The notes under the pieces were generated by a model. It had not been told where the DNA came from. It ran no database searches and saw only the letters and a list, made by a program, of their open reading frames with translations. Shown in pieces: positions 50,910-61,500 of a stretch of DNA of 64,000 nucleotides. A program made the position numbers and the translations under genes. Positions within the stretch are counted from its first letter, which is position 1, and every line of letters starts with the position of its first letter. The DNA comes from Nitrospira sp. (GTDB lineage: Bacteria > Nitrospirota > Nitrospiria > Nitrospirales > Nitrospiraceae), in contig CP060502.1 in the NCBI GenBank assembly GCA_024760545.1, positions 62,001-126,000 on the forward strand, read 5' to 3'.

Positions 50910-51265
50910 CAGGACCGAGAGGCGCTCGATCGTAGACGTGGTACAAACCCATGCTGAGCAATCCCGCATGCGGTGGAGACGTCAGCGCAACGGCGGTTTG
51001 TCGCGAGGATCACGTTCGAGGCTGTCTGGCTAAGGTGCCCAAGATGGACAAGGTCCCGATGAGCGCTTGGAAGGATGACTGCAGCTCGGAAGGCGAAATA
51101 GCGAATGACTGCGGTTGTAAACAGAGGTATTCTGCGATGTGAGGCGCGCGGTGCGCAGGATATCCGATGCGCGAAAGGAATGCCGTGGTCGCCGGTTTGT
51201 GTCACCGGCGGAATTTGGTAATTGCGTAACGTGAACACGCACTTCTATCTGAACGAGTTCATCAC
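50910..51265. other. intergenic region with leader copy 1
   Basis: A 356-bp stretch with no supported gene upstream of the nuclease gene. It carries the first copy of the diverged repeat (50968-51137), whose second copy is upstream of brxA. ORFs crossing it on the minus strand look like chance frames. Confidence 0.6.
50968..51137. repeat. defence leader repeat, copy 1 (170 bp)
   Basis: Begins ATGCGGTGGAGAC and ends GAGGTATTCTGCGA (51124-51137). In between it shares scattered blocks (GGTTTGT, GCGAAAT.GC, TGACT.CG.TTG) with the 57085-57249 copy in the same order. It ends 128 bp before the AddB-like start codon. No protein is evident in it. Confidence 0.7.
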
Positions 51266-53896
51266 ATGAAGGTTGTGTTTGGACTTCAATTAGATGGGGA
51301 ACATGGCTGGCGGCCGGCCAATCGATTGGGAATGCCAGTCCTTGGCCCGCTCGGGTTCCTGAACCTGCTTGAGACCAGGCTTGGATTGCTGCGAGCGGAA
51401 TGTAGCCAGGCTCAACGAACAACTCAGTATCGAGAATGTCTCACTCGCGGCGACACCCCCGATCGCTTCTACCATGCCTCGTTTCAGATTGATCCTATCG
51501 GAGTCTCTGCAGCACTCCTGTCATGGCGTGATACGTGGCATCTCCATGGATGGACCGGCACGGCGCCTACTGGAGCGGGCAATCGTCTTACCGATCTGGC
51601 TGCCGTGGAAGAGACCGCCCATAATCTCCTATTTCCATCGATTGGAGAACGACTGGCTCAAGTGACCGAGTCTCTCTCGAAACAACAAGCGAAGATCGAA
51701 CACATTGAGTTAGCCGATCCCATCGAGGCATTCCCGAAGCGCTGGCGGGAAGTCCTCGCAAAGTTGCCGGTCCAATCTCGACGAACCTATGAACCTCAAG
51801 CGTCCGAACACACCGTTCTGGGGAAGCTTCAACGGGTCCTCACGGTGGCCCATGAGGGCAAGAATCCCAATGGGAAGGTTGCCTGGTCGGACGATGGGAG
51901 TCTCTTCGTGGTGCGCGCTGAGACCAGTCTGCTTGCTGCACGGTGGGTCGCTCAAAGACTTGTCGCGCACCAGCAGGAGGTGGCGATTGTCGCCGAGCAT
52001 GACCGCTCCTTACTGGATGCTACGATAGACGCCACGGATGTAGCCCGGCAGGGATTTCAGGATGCGAGCCCGTTGGCCCCGGCGCTTCAAGTGTTGCCCC
52101 TTGCGCTCGCGACAATGTGGGAACCGCTGGATGTCTACGCCCTCCTTGAATTGCTCTCTCACCCCATAGGACCTGTCCCAGGGTATCTCCGAGGGCGATT
52201 GGCTGAGGTTCTTGCGGAAAGCCCTGGAATCGGTGGACCGCATTGGCGGGACGCGGTCGAACACCTTGAGCGGCAGTATCCGGATCGTGTTGCGGATATG
52301 CGCGAGGCCCTGGCCGTGTGGGTCGAGCACCCTCGGTATCGCCCTGCGGAGGGTGCGCCTTTCGCGATGATCCTCGAGCGCACCCGGCGCGTTCGCGACT
52401 ACTTTCGGTCCGGCCTGTACGATCAGAACTCTGTTCTCAGTCAGGCGCATGCCAGTGGATACAGGCAAGCTATGGCGGTGGCTGCCGCCCTTGAAGCGTT
52501 GGTTGCTCAAGGGGAAACCTCCATCACACCCGTTGCGGTTCAAACACTGGTGGCTCAATGCACAGGGCGCGGCGCACCAAACTTCACGATGGATGCGCAG
52601 GTCGGCTGTGTGCCTTCTGTCTTTCACCCTGCCGCAGTGATCGAATCGTTTGATCAGGTGGTGTGGTGGCAGATGGGAGCACCCTCGCTGCCTGACCGCT
52701 ATCCGTGGAGCCGCAGCGAACTGGACATGCTCTCGCGCACCGGAGTCGAACTGCCGCCTCTTGATACGGTTCTGGCCCATCAAAGCCAGGAGTGGCTTCG
52801 TCCCATCCTCAGCGCCCGAAACCAGTTGGTGCTGGTACTGCCTCCTCCCGGTGCGGAATTGCACCCGATTTGGCTCGAAATGCAGGGGCTCATCAGCGAT
52901 CTCCGGCCGGAACTGCTCGAAGCCCTGATATCTAGTCAGGCAGGAAGAGACCTACAACACGTGGCCCATGCGCCGCTCCCGCAACGGAGGCGATGGTGGC
53001 AGCTCCCACGTGAGGTCACCATTGCGCGTCGGGCCAGTGAGTCCTATTCAAGTCTCAACCTATTCCTCAATGCGCCCCACCAATGGGTCTTGAAGTACGC
53101 GGCTCGACTCAATCCATCGAATCTTCTTGCCGTGACGGATCGGAATCGGCTCTATGGGAATCTCGCGCATCGAATCGTTGACCGATTCTTTCATGTCGGG
53201 AATGCGCATGAGCTGTGTGGGGATGCGCTGGCAGGTTGGTTGTCACAGGAATTCGAGTCTGTTGTGGCGGAGGAGGGTGCGGTCCTCCTGATGCCGGGCC
53301 GTCGTATGGATCGAGAGCGACTTCGCGCAGCGTTGGGCCGCGCGCTCGAAGAGATCCAGCGACAATTCTCTGCCGCTGGCATTGTTGAGGTCGAGTCCGA
53401 GCGCAGTTTGACCGGCACGTTTGCTGGAGGCAACCTTGAAGGGCACGCCGATCTCGTCGTGCGGAAGCCAGGGGGCGGCCAGGCCATTGTCGATATGAAA
53501 TGGGCTGGTGCCAATACACACAAGGACCGCCTCGCCAGCAATCGGCATCTGCAGCTGGCGCTCTATGCAGAGCTGTTGCGACAGGAAACAGGAACCTGGC
53601 CGGAGGTGGCCTATTTCATCCTTGAGGCGGCACGCCTGCTCGCGCTCGATGCAGCATTCTTTCCGCAGGCACACACGGTGCAATCCAACTCCACAGGGGG
53701 CACCCCGTACCTGTGGGAACAACTCGTTGCGACCTGGAGATGGCGCCGTTCCCAAATCGATGCAGGACACATCGAGATTGCCGTTGAACAGATCGCGCTG
53801 ACCCCGGAATCGGAAGCACCTCCAGGCGCCCTCGTGCCGGAAGCGCTGTCTGAAGAATATGATGAGTTCCGCTGGTTGGTTGGGTGGGAGAACTGA
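51266..53896 (+). CDS. AddB-like protein with PD-(D/E)XK nuclease domain
   Basis: An 876-residue protein. The C-terminal nuclease is recognisable: EGHADLVVRKPGGGQAIVDMKWAG (about residues 724-743), with Asp and the D-x-K core of PD-(D/E)XK nucleases, after FHVGNAHELCGDALAGWL. The N-terminal two thirds (residues 1-650) contain an inactivated-helicase-like layout without a Walker A I can identify, as in AddB. It lies 3 bp before the UvrD/AddA-like gene, so they form a pair that would bind and process DNA ends. A role in defence is inferred from the neighbourhood. A leader repeat precedes it. Confidence 0.82.
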   Translation: MKVVFGLQLDGEHGWRPANRLGMPVLGPLGFLNLLETRLGLLRAECSQAQRTTQYRECLTRGDTPDRFYHASFQIDPIGVSAALLSWRDTWHLHGWTGTAPTGAGNRLTDLAAVEETAHNLLFPSIGERLAQVTESLSKQQAKIEHIELADPIEAFPKRWREVLAKLPVQSRRTYEPQASEHTVLGKLQRVLTVAHEGKNPNGKVAWSDDGSLFVVRAETSLLAARWVAQRLVAHQQEVAIVAEHDRSLLDATIDATDVARQGFQDASPLAPALQVLPLALATMWEPLDVYALLELLSHPIGPVPGYLRGRLAEVLAESPGIGGPHWRDAVEHLERQYPDRVADMREALAVWVEHPRYRPAEGAPFAMILERTRRVRDYFRSGLYDQNSVLSQAHASGYRQAMAVAAALEALVAQGETSITPVAVQTLVAQCTGRGAPNFTMDAQVGCVPSVFHPAAVIESFDQVVWWQMGAPSLPDRYPWSRSELDMLSRTGVELPPLDTVLAHQSQEWLRPILSARNQLVLVLPPPGAELHPIWLEMQGLISDLRPELLEALISSQAGRDLQHVAHAPLPQRRRWWQLPREVTIARRASESYSSLNLFLNAPHQWVLKYAARLNPSNLLAVTDRNRLYGNLAHRIVDRFFHVGNAHELCGDALAGWLSQEFESVVAEEGAVLLMPGRRMDRERLRAALGRALEEIQRQFSAAGIVEVESERSLTGTFAGGNLEGHADLVVRKPGGGQAIVDMKWAGANTHKDRLASNRHLQLALYAELLRQETGTWPEVAYFILEAARLLALDAAFFPQAHTVQSNSTGGTPYLWEQLVATWRWRRSQIDAGHIEIAVEQIALTPESEAPPGALVPEALSEEYDEFRWLVGWEN

Positions 53897-53899
53897 CTG

Positions 53900-56800
53900 A
53901 TGCCTGGCAGGATCACCTTTGTCAGTGCCGGCGCAGGAAGCGGGAAGACCTACCGGCTGACGCAGATCCTTCATGACAAGCTGAGTTCGGGGCAAGTCTC
54001 GCCCAGTGGTGTCATGGCGACGACCTTTACACGGAAGGCGGCCACGGAACTGCGCGAACGAGTCCGGATCGCGCTCCTTGAGAAGGGGGAATTCGCCCTG
54101 GCTAATTCCATGGGTCAGGCACGCATCGGCACGGTCAATAGTGTGTGCGGGGGACTGCTGGAGCGATTTGCCTTCGAGGCCGGATTAGCTCCAGTGCAAC
54201 GTGTGCTTGAGGAGGCCCAAGCTGGCGCACTCGTGCGGGAAGCGCTCGATGCGGTGTCCGACTCCGAGACGGTACAGAAGATCAACTCGCTCGCTCGGAG
54301 ACTGGGCATAGACAACTGGGATGAGGAACTCACGTCGCTCATTGCCCAGGCCCGCGCAAACGATATCGCACCAGACCGTTGTGCAATCTTTGGTGCCCGC
54401 AACGCGATGGATCTGCTCGCGCACTTTCCCGCCCCGAGCGCGGAGGATCTTGATGCGGCGCTTGTTCGAACCATTGAGCGCGTGCTTCCCGACCTCGAAC
54501 AACGCGCAACCGGCAAAAAGAATACCGCCGAATACATCGCGCTGGCGCGCGACACCATACGTGTTGTGAAAAACGGTCACGCGGTCTGGGCCGATTGGGT
54601 CAAACTCTCCAAGAAAGCCCCCGAGGCAGGACTCAAGACACTGGCCCAACCAGTGACGGACATTGCGAGTCAATTTGCCGCCCATCCGCAACTGCGGCAA
54701 GAGATTGCGGCGTATCTGGCTGCCATCTTCGCGCTCGGGGCAACGGCGCTGAAGGCCTACGCCCAGAGAAAACGGGAACTGGGGGTCATCGACTTCGTGG
54801 ATCAGGAGCATCTGTTTCTTGGGTTGCTGGAACACCCCTCCGTGTGTGCCGTGCTTTCTGAGGAGTTGGAACTCCTGCTGGTGGACGAATTTCAGGACAC
54901 CAGTCCTATTCAACTCGAAATCTTTGTGCGGCTCTCACGCCTTGCGCGGGAAACAGTGTGGGTCGGGGACGTGAAACAGGCGATCTACGGATTTCGGGGC
55001 AGTGACGCCGAACTGATGAAAGCCGTCATTGGACATCTGCCCAGTCTCGGAGGCACCAAAGAGATTCTCGGACAATCCCGCCGCTCTCGACCTTCGTTAG
55101 TCCGATTGGTGAACGCTGCGTTCAGTGCGGCCTTTTCCCCCGGACTCTCACAGGAAGAAGTAGCGCTCATGCCCGTTCGGGAGGAGCGCGTCCCCGATCC
55201 GGCCTTTGCGGTGTGGACACTCAATGGCAAGAACGTAGAGGAAAGAGCGGCCGCCCTCGCCGAAGGCATGAAAGCATTGGTCGCCTCGGGTTATCGCATC
55301 GTCGATCCCAAAACAGGCAGTCCCCGAGTCGCGCATTTTGGCGATCTTGCCGTACTCTGCAAGACCAATGATCGCGTACAGACGGTGGCGGAAGCCCTTC
55401 GCGCCGCCTCCGTGCCATGGGCCACGCAACAATCCGGACTACTCTCGACCCCTGAGGCCGTACTGGCTCTTGCCTGCCTTAGACGGCTGAATGATCCGAG
55501 GGACACCGTGGCCAGTGCTGAGATCCTGTCGCTGGCAGACTGTGAGGAACCGGAGACCTGGCTGGCCGATCGGTTGCGATATCTGGAACACGATGGGGAC
55601 AAGGCACGGTGGCGGGATGGGGGCAAGGACGGGCATCCGCTGCTGACGAGAATTACAGAGTTGCGTGCGCAGGCACCCTTGCTGTCGCCGTATGCGGCGA
55701 TGGAGCTGGTCATCACGCAATGTGATCTCGCCGGCAGGGTCCTACGTTGGCGGCGGGACGAACTTGTGGCGAGAGTGCGTCTGGCCAACCTGGAGGCGTT
55801 GCGAAATATGGCACGATCCTATGAGGAGACCTGCCTGGCACGACGCGAACCGGCGACCTTGTCCGGCCTGATCCTCTGGTTCGGGGAGCAAGCACAGATG
55901 GAACTCGACATCCTCGCCGAGCCACCTGTTGATGCGGTGAAGGTCATGACCCATCATGCGGCCAAAGGTTTGGAGTGGCCGATTGTCATTCTCCTGGATG
56001 TGGAGAAAGACATTCGGGATCGGCTGTGGTCGGTGAGTACTCGGTCTGATACAAGCCTTGATGTGGGCGCCCCGCTCAAGGACCGGTGGATCCGCTATTG
56101 GCCCTGGCCGTTTGGGGCACAAAAGAAAGTTGAGATAGCCGAGGCGATCGCTCAATCCCCGGACGGGATCCGTCTACGAGCGGAAGCGATGGATGAGGCC
56201 AAGCGTCTTCTCTACGTGAGCATGACCCGGGCGCGGGACTTCCTCGTGCTCGGATTTCCGGAAAAGAGAGGAGATTGCGAATGGCTGGGAGCATTGAATG
56301 TGCCGTGGCTCGCACCAGAGAGTGCGAGAGACTCGGTTGATCTGCAGGATGGCTCCACGATTCCATTTCAGTACCGGAGTCTTCAGGCTCCTAGTGTGAT
56401 GACAGCCACGGTGGAACCAGATGTGGCCCTTCGATGGTTTCCCGTTCCTGCCTCGAGCACGGAACGCCTGCCGGCCACCTTTGCCGCGTCGGCTTCCGTC
56501 CGTCACCCATGCACAATTGTGGAAACCCTGCCACTTGGAGAACGGCTCAAGCTGAAGGCGGGAATCGACATGACGGCATTGGGCAATGCCATTCATGCTT
56601 GCATGGCAACCGCATTCACCGACCCAGACTGCCCAATCGACGAGACTCGGGCAGCACGCATCCTCAATGGTTTTGGCTTATCCGGTGCGGTCGATCCTAC
56701 CGAGCTTGTGCGGCAGATTGGCGCTATTGATCAGTGGATAACCGCTCGTTGGCCTGATTGTCGCCGACATGCAGAGATGCCCATCGAGTCAATTCTCTCG

Positions 56801-57043
56801 AACGGTCAAATCATGCAGGGGCGAATCGATCTGTTGCTGGATGGACCAGATGGGTGGGTGGTGTTCGACCATAAGGCCAATCCAGCATCCAGAGACAAAT
56901 GGAATGAAGTTGCCACCGAACACAGTGGGCAATTGTCCATGTACGCCAATGCACTGGTCCGTACGACCGGACGCTCAGTCAAAGAAGCCTGGATTGTTCT
57001 GCCGGTCGCGGCCGGAGCAGTTCGAATATCGATAGGCGAGTGA
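53900..57043 (+). CDS. AddA-like UvrD-family helicase-nuclease
   Basis: A 1047-residue superfamily-1 helicase with SAGAGSGKT at 9-17 (Walker A), ATTFTRKAATELRERV (motif Ia), LLVDEFQDTSPIQ at about 327 (Walker B), WVGDVKQAIYGFRGSD (motif III), VMTHHAAKGLEWPIVIL (motif V) and YVSMTRARDFLVLG (motif VI). A C-terminal PD-(D/E)XK domain reads GRIDLLLDGPDGWVVFDHKA at about 975-993. This is the AddA architecture. It follows the AddB-like gene by 3 bp and precedes leader repeat copy 2 and brxA. Confidence 0.88.
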   Translation: MPGRITFVSAGAGSGKTYRLTQILHDKLSSGQVSPSGVMATTFTRKAATELRERVRIALLEKGEFALANSMGQARIGTVNSVCGGLLERFAFEAGLAPVQRVLEEAQAGALVREALDAVSDSETVQKINSLARRLGIDNWDEELTSLIAQARANDIAPDRCAIFGARNAMDLLAHFPAPSAEDLDAALVRTIERVLPDLEQRATGKKNTAEYIALARDTIRVVKNGHAVWADWVKLSKKAPEAGLKTLAQPVTDIASQFAAHPQLRQEIAAYLAAIFALGATALKAYAQRKRELGVIDFVDQEHLFLGLLEHPSVCAVLSEELELLLVDEFQDTSPIQLEIFVRLSRLARETVWVGDVKQAIYGFRGSDAELMKAVIGHLPSLGGTKEILGQSRRSRPSLVRLVNAAFSAAFSPGLSQEEVALMPVREERVPDPAFAVWTLNGKNVEERAAALAEGMKALVASGYRIVDPKTGSPRVAHFGDLAVLCKTNDRVQTVAEALRAASVPWATQQSGLLSTPEAVLALACLRRLNDPRDTVASAEILSLADCEEPETWLADRLRYLEHDGDKARWRDGGKDGHPLLTRITELRAQAPLLSPYAAMELVITQCDLAGRVLRWRRDELVARVRLANLEALRNMARSYEETCLARREPATLSGLILWFGEQAQMELDILAEPPVDAVKVMTHHAAKGLEWPIVILLDVEKDIRDRLWSVSTRSDTSLDVGAPLKDRWIRYWPWPFGAQKKVEIAEAIAQSPDGIRLRAEAMDEAKRLLYVSMTRARDFLVLGFPEKRGDCEWLGALNVPWLAPESARDSVDLQDGSTIPFQYRSLQAPSVMTATVEPDVALRWFPVPASSTERLPATFAASASVRHPCTIVETLPLGERLKLKAGIDMTALGNAIHACMATAFTDPDCPIDETRAARILNGFGLSGAVDPTELVRQIGAIDQWITARWPDCRRHAEMPIESILSNGQIMQGRIDLLLDGPDGWVVFDHKANPASRDKWNEVATEHSGQLSMYANALVRTTGRSVKEAWIVLPVAAGAVRISIGE

Positions 57044-57333
57044 TGTGCAGGAACGTAATCTGAAGGCATGAATATATATAACGGATGCGGTGGAAACATC
57101 CGAGCAGCGGAGGTTTGTGTGCAGGAACGGTTGTCGCCCAGTAGGCGCGGGGTTCAAGAGCACCAAGCATCCAATGGCCGTGTGTAACGAAAGTTGACGG
57201 GAAAGCGAAATGGCAAGTGACTTCGCTTGCGAATGGAGGTATTCTGCGACGAGGTGATCTTGCAACGATATCAAACAGTTCCATATAGGGGTGACCAGAT
57301 CTTCCTATCCCATGCCATTGAATCTGGTAGTGC
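57044..57333. other. intergenic region with leader copy 2
   Basis: A 290-bp gap between the AddA-like gene and brxA. It contains the second copy of the diverged repeat (57085-57249). I see no convincing protein gene in it, although several short frames run on the minus strand. Confidence 0.6.
57085..57249. repeat. defence leader repeat, copy 2 (165 bp)
   Basis: Begins ATGCGGTGGAAAC and ends GAGGTATTCTGCGA (57236-57249), matching copy 1 at both ends and in several internal blocks. It ends 84 bp before the brxA start. Confidence 0.7.
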
Positions 57334-57969
57334 ATGTTGACCATAGCTGATTCGATGAAAACGGCCGAACTTACTGAAAGACACTATGGAGCAGAACTCA
57401 CAGCTGGGTCCTTAAAAGTTCCAGAGAGTCGGATTATTGCAGATCTGCTTCTCCGAGGCGTCGCGCCAGAAGAATGGCAGGAGACACTCTATAAACAGAA
57501 TGCACTCCAAACCCGTAACCTTGAGACAGCGAGGCGACTGGGCCGACTGATCCGACAAAGACTGGAGTTGATGGATGCCGAGCTCTGGCGGCTTATTCGT
57601 GATGGCTCAAAGACCGTGGCTACGCACGCGTGTCTCGCGGCTGCCATTAAGCATAGTGCCTTGCTGGGAGACTTCTTAGATTTGGTCATCAGGGAGCAAT
57701 ACCGACTCTTTGCCTCAACACTCTCACCAACACTCTGGGAAGGGTATCTGAATGACTGTCGAGGCCGTGACTCTCTGATGCCGCTCTGGAACGACTCGAC
57801 GAGGAGACGCTTGCGATCGACAGTGTACCAAACCCTTGCACAGGCAGGATTTCTAGACGGCACACGAACGCTACGGCTTCAACCAGTCCATATCGCCTCC
57901 GAAGTGCTTGGTTATTTGCGGGACCACCATGAAGAGTATGTGCTGCGTTGCATTCAGGTGTCTCCGTGA
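57334..57969 (+). CDS. brxA: BrxA (DUF1819) of type 1 BREX
   Basis: A 211-residue alpha-helical protein with the DUF1819 pattern: TAGSLKVPESRIIADLLLRGVAPEEWQETLYKQNALQTRNLETARRLGRLIRQRLELMDAELWRLI, then HSALLGDFLDLVIREQYRLF, ending LGYLRDHHEEYVLRCIQV. BrxA is a small DNA-binding component of BREX. The ATG at 57334 lacks a clear ribosome site; an ATG at 57355 is an alternative. The brxB start overlaps its stop (GTGA). Confidence 0.85.
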   Translation: MLTIADSMKTAELTERHYGAELTAGSLKVPESRIIADLLLRGVAPEEWQETLYKQNALQTRNLETARRLGRLIRQRLELMDAELWRLIRDGSKTVATHACLAAAIKHSALLGDFLDLVIREQYRLFASTLSPTLWEGYLNDCRGRDSLMPLWNDSTRRRLRSTVYQTLAQAGFLDGTRTLRLQPVHIASEVLGYLRDHHEEYVLRCIQVSP

Positions 57970-58580
57970 GTGATCTGCTGACCGACCGGCTTAACAAGAT
58001 TCTTCCACGGATCATCTCAGATGACTTCCTGAGCGGCAGCGGCATCGGGAACGAGATTTCTTTCTACATTTTTGACTACCCGCCTGAAGAGGAGCTCCGA
58101 GTACGAGCTCACCTTCGTTTCTTAGTAGACCACATTCCCAAACAAAAACCAGAGCTTCGTTTCACGCACATCAACCTGTTCGATCTCGTGCTGGACCACC
58201 TCAAGCGCCGGAAATTGCTCGAGAAGGCACTACAGATACAACGGGAGAAGGGTGACGAAGCTCTCAAGGCGGCGTTGGCTGGCCCCCTCCATCCTGAGAA
58301 GCTCGCATCGATCTTTTGTGAAGTGGCCAGGCCGGATCAGATCAAGCTTGTCCTGGTGTCAGGTGTCGGAAGCGTGTATCCGCTACTCCGAACCAGCGGC
58401 TTGCTCAGTAATCTGCAGAATGTGATGGGACCCATTCCTCTCGTGCTGTTTTATCCAGGAAAGTACGATCAACTGACCCTCAGACTATTTGGGAAGCTGA
58501 GCCTGTCCGCACACTTTGACGGTGTAGCAAAGAGCAAGAAGCCGGAACATTATTACCGCGCCTTCAGATTAGTGCCCTAA
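57966..58580 (+). CDS. brxB: BrxB (DUF1788) of type 1 BREX
   Basis: A 204-residue protein with the DUF1788 signature: LLTDRLNKILPRIISDDFLSGSGIGNEISFYIFDYPPEEELRVRAHLRFLVDHIP, then LVLVSGVGSVYPLLRTSGLLSNLQNVMGPIPLVLFYPGKYDQLTLRLFGKL and the C-terminal HYYRAFRLVP. It starts at a GTG that overlaps the brxA stop. It precedes brxC by 12 bp. BrxB is essential in known type 1 systems, but its enzymatic role is unclear. Confidence 0.9.
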   Translation: MSDLLTDRLNKILPRIISDDFLSGSGIGNEISFYIFDYPPEEELRVRAHLRFLVDHIPKQKPELRFTHINLFDLVLDHLKRRKLLEKALQIQREKGDEALKAALAGPLHPEKLASIFCEVARPDQIKLVLVSGVGSVYPLLRTSGLLSNLQNVMGPIPLVLFYPGKYDQLTLRLFGKLSLSAHFDGVAKSKKPEHYYRAFRLVP

Positions 58581-58592
58581 CAGAGGCTGACT

Positions 58593-61500
58593 ATGAACAT
58601 TCAGAATCTCTTCGAGCGAGACCTGTTCCGCTCCATCAACGGAGTCGTCAAGGCGGATCAGTTGGACGAATCGTCCGTCTGGCAGGAGTTGGACGAATTC
58701 GTGGTGACAAGAGAGCTCGATCAGCATCTCCGCCGCTTTTTCTCGACGTATGGTGATGCGATCAAGCATCCCCAAGATCCCGATGTCGCAGGGAAGATTG
58801 GCGTGTGGGTGTCAGGCTTCTTCGGGTCCGGCAAATCACACTTTATTAAGGTTCTTTCCTACCTTTTGCAGAACAAGACCCATACGCATCAGGGGCAGAC
58901 TAAGCGGGCGGTCGAGTTCTTCGAGAACAAGTTCAAAGATGCCATGCTGTTTGGTGACATCAAGCGAGCGATTGCCTCGAATACCGATGTCATCCTGTTC
59001 AACATTGACAGCAAGGCCGACCACCGCATTGGGCGCGATGCCATTCTTGCCGTGTTTCTCAAAGTACTGAACGAGATGCAAGGCTATTGCGGCGATTATC
59101 CTCAGATCGCGCACCTGGAACGCCATTTGGAAGGGAGAGGTAAGCTCACACAGTTCCATGACGTCTTTCGCAAGGCGACGGGTAGCGAGTGGGTGGCAGA
59201 CCGTGACGCCTACCATTTTCACCGGGACGAAATCGTAAAAGCGCTCGGCGAAACGCTAAAGATGAGCAAAGAGTCGGCGGAGAAGTGGGTCGATGGGGCG
59301 GAAGGCAGTTTTGCCTTAACCGTCGAAAACCTCTGTAAATGGGTCAAGGAGTATCTGGACTCGAAGGGAGAAGAGCATCGTCTTATTTTCTTGGTCGATG
59401 AAGTGGGGCAGTTCATCGGGACAGATTCCCACCTGATGCTGAATCTTCAGACCATTACCGAAGAGCTGGGAACTATCTGCAAGGGGCGTGCATGGGTCGT
59501 TGTCACTTCCCAAGAAGATATTGATGCTGTGCTAGGGGAAATGAAACAGAGCAAGGCCAACGACTTCTCGAAGATTCAGGGACGCTTCCGGACGCGCCTC
59601 TCACTCTCAAGTGCCAACGTCGATGAAGTGATCCAGTCTCGCCTTCTGGCTAAACGTGAAGAGGTCAAAAGCGACCTCCAGGAAGTCTTCCGAAAAAAAG
59701 GGGACATTCTCAAGAATCAGCTCACGTTCACCAATTGCGGAATGACCTTCAAGAACGTCAAAGATGGCGAGGATTTCGTCCAGAACTATCCATTCGTGCC
59801 GTATCAGTTCCAGCTCGTCCAAAAGATTTTCGAGGCGATCCGAAGAGCGGGGGCCACCGGTCTGCACCTATCCCGCGGCGAACGATCAATCCTCGATGCG
59901 TTTCAGTCGGCTGGCAAGGAGGTTGCTCTCAAAGAGGTCGGTATCCTAGTCCCTCTCTATCGGTTCTACCCTTCGATCGAAAGCTTTCTTGATACCGTCG
60001 TCAAGAAGACCATCGATCAAGCCAAGGACAATCCGAGTCTGGAGCATCCCTTCGATATTAGCCTTCTGCAGGTATTGTTTCTCATCCGCTATGTCGAGGA
60101 GATCAAGGGGAACGTCGATAACCTGGTGACCCTGTGCATCGCCGAGATTGATGCTGACCGACTGGCGCTTCGTCGCAAGATCGAAGGGAGCCTTCAGCGT
60201 CTCGAAAAGGAAACGCTCATTAATCGAAGTGGTGATCTGTATTTCTTCCTGACCAACGAAGAACGGGACATCAATCGGGAGATCAAGAATGTCGAACTCA
60301 GTAGTGGCGAGGAAGCCAAGCTCCTTGGAGAACTCATTTACAACGATGTCTTGAAAGAACAGCGAAAGCATCGCCATGCCGAGAATAAGATGGATTTTGC
60401 CTTCAATCGCTTCTGCGATTTGCTTCCGGTTGGAAATCGTCTCGACGGCGTATTACAGCTCTCGGTTATTACGCCACTGAATGATGAATACGGGTTGTAC
60501 GACAATGCCAAATGCCTTCTGGACAGCTCTACCGAAGGCGGCAGCATTCTGGTCCGCATGGGCAATGACGAGACTCTGGGCCGCGAGCTTCGGACATACC
60601 TTCAGACTGAGAAGTATGTTCGCCATAAGAATGATGGCACACTTCCGGAGTCGGCGAAGCGCATTCTCCGCGACATATCCGGAAACAACCAAGACCGCCG
60701 AGCCCGTCTAGTCACACTCTTAGGCGAGATGTTCGCCGGAGCCGACTTCTATGCTGCCGGCCAGCCCTTGAAGCTGAAAGCCTCCATGCCATTGGCCGCA
60801 CTCGACGAGTCGCTGGGGTATCTCGTCAAGAACACCTTCAATAAGATGGGGTACCTGAAGCGGCTGTCTCAGGAGCCATTGAAGGAAATTCAGGCCATCA
60901 TTCGGAGTAACGACATCGGTCAGCAGACGCTGGTCATGGCAACCGAGGAGGGGAACAAGCAGGCGATAGATGACCTACGCAATTATGTTGCCTTGATGTC
61001 ATCCAATAATAAGCAGGTCGTACTCCAAGACATGATCGACAAGCGGTACTCCCTGCGTCCGTATGGGTGGCCGGAAGAAGAAGTGGTGATCCTGATAGCC
61101 CGTCTCATGGTGCTGGGCGAAATCAGTCTCATGATGGATGGGACACTGGTTCCGCTCGATAAGGCCTACGACGCCATCACGACCCCTGCAAAACGTCGAA
61201 AGATCGTGATTCTCAAGCGGCAAACCACCGACCCTAAAGCCATTCAAGACGCCCGCACACTGGGGAAAGAATTGTTTCATGAGATGGGACCTGATGGCGA
61301 GGATGCCCTGTTTGCATTCCTGCAGAACAAGCTCAAGAGCTGGCAATCATCCTTGATGACCTACAGGCCGTTGGCGGAAACCGGCGATTACCCCGGAAAA
61401 GACCAGATCGCCGACGGGCTCCTGCGTGTGAAGAAGCTGCTCGCTTCCGATAACAGTTATAAGTTCATCCAGCAACTCAACGAACAGAAGAATGAACTTC

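Noticed and set aside
50804-51238. Minus-strand ORF across the leader repeat copy 1, and its partner at 56979-57344
   Set aside because: Both share short stretches of residues because the DNA repeats are homologous, but neither has a ribosome site or an exported or enzymatic pattern, so a coding role is not supported.
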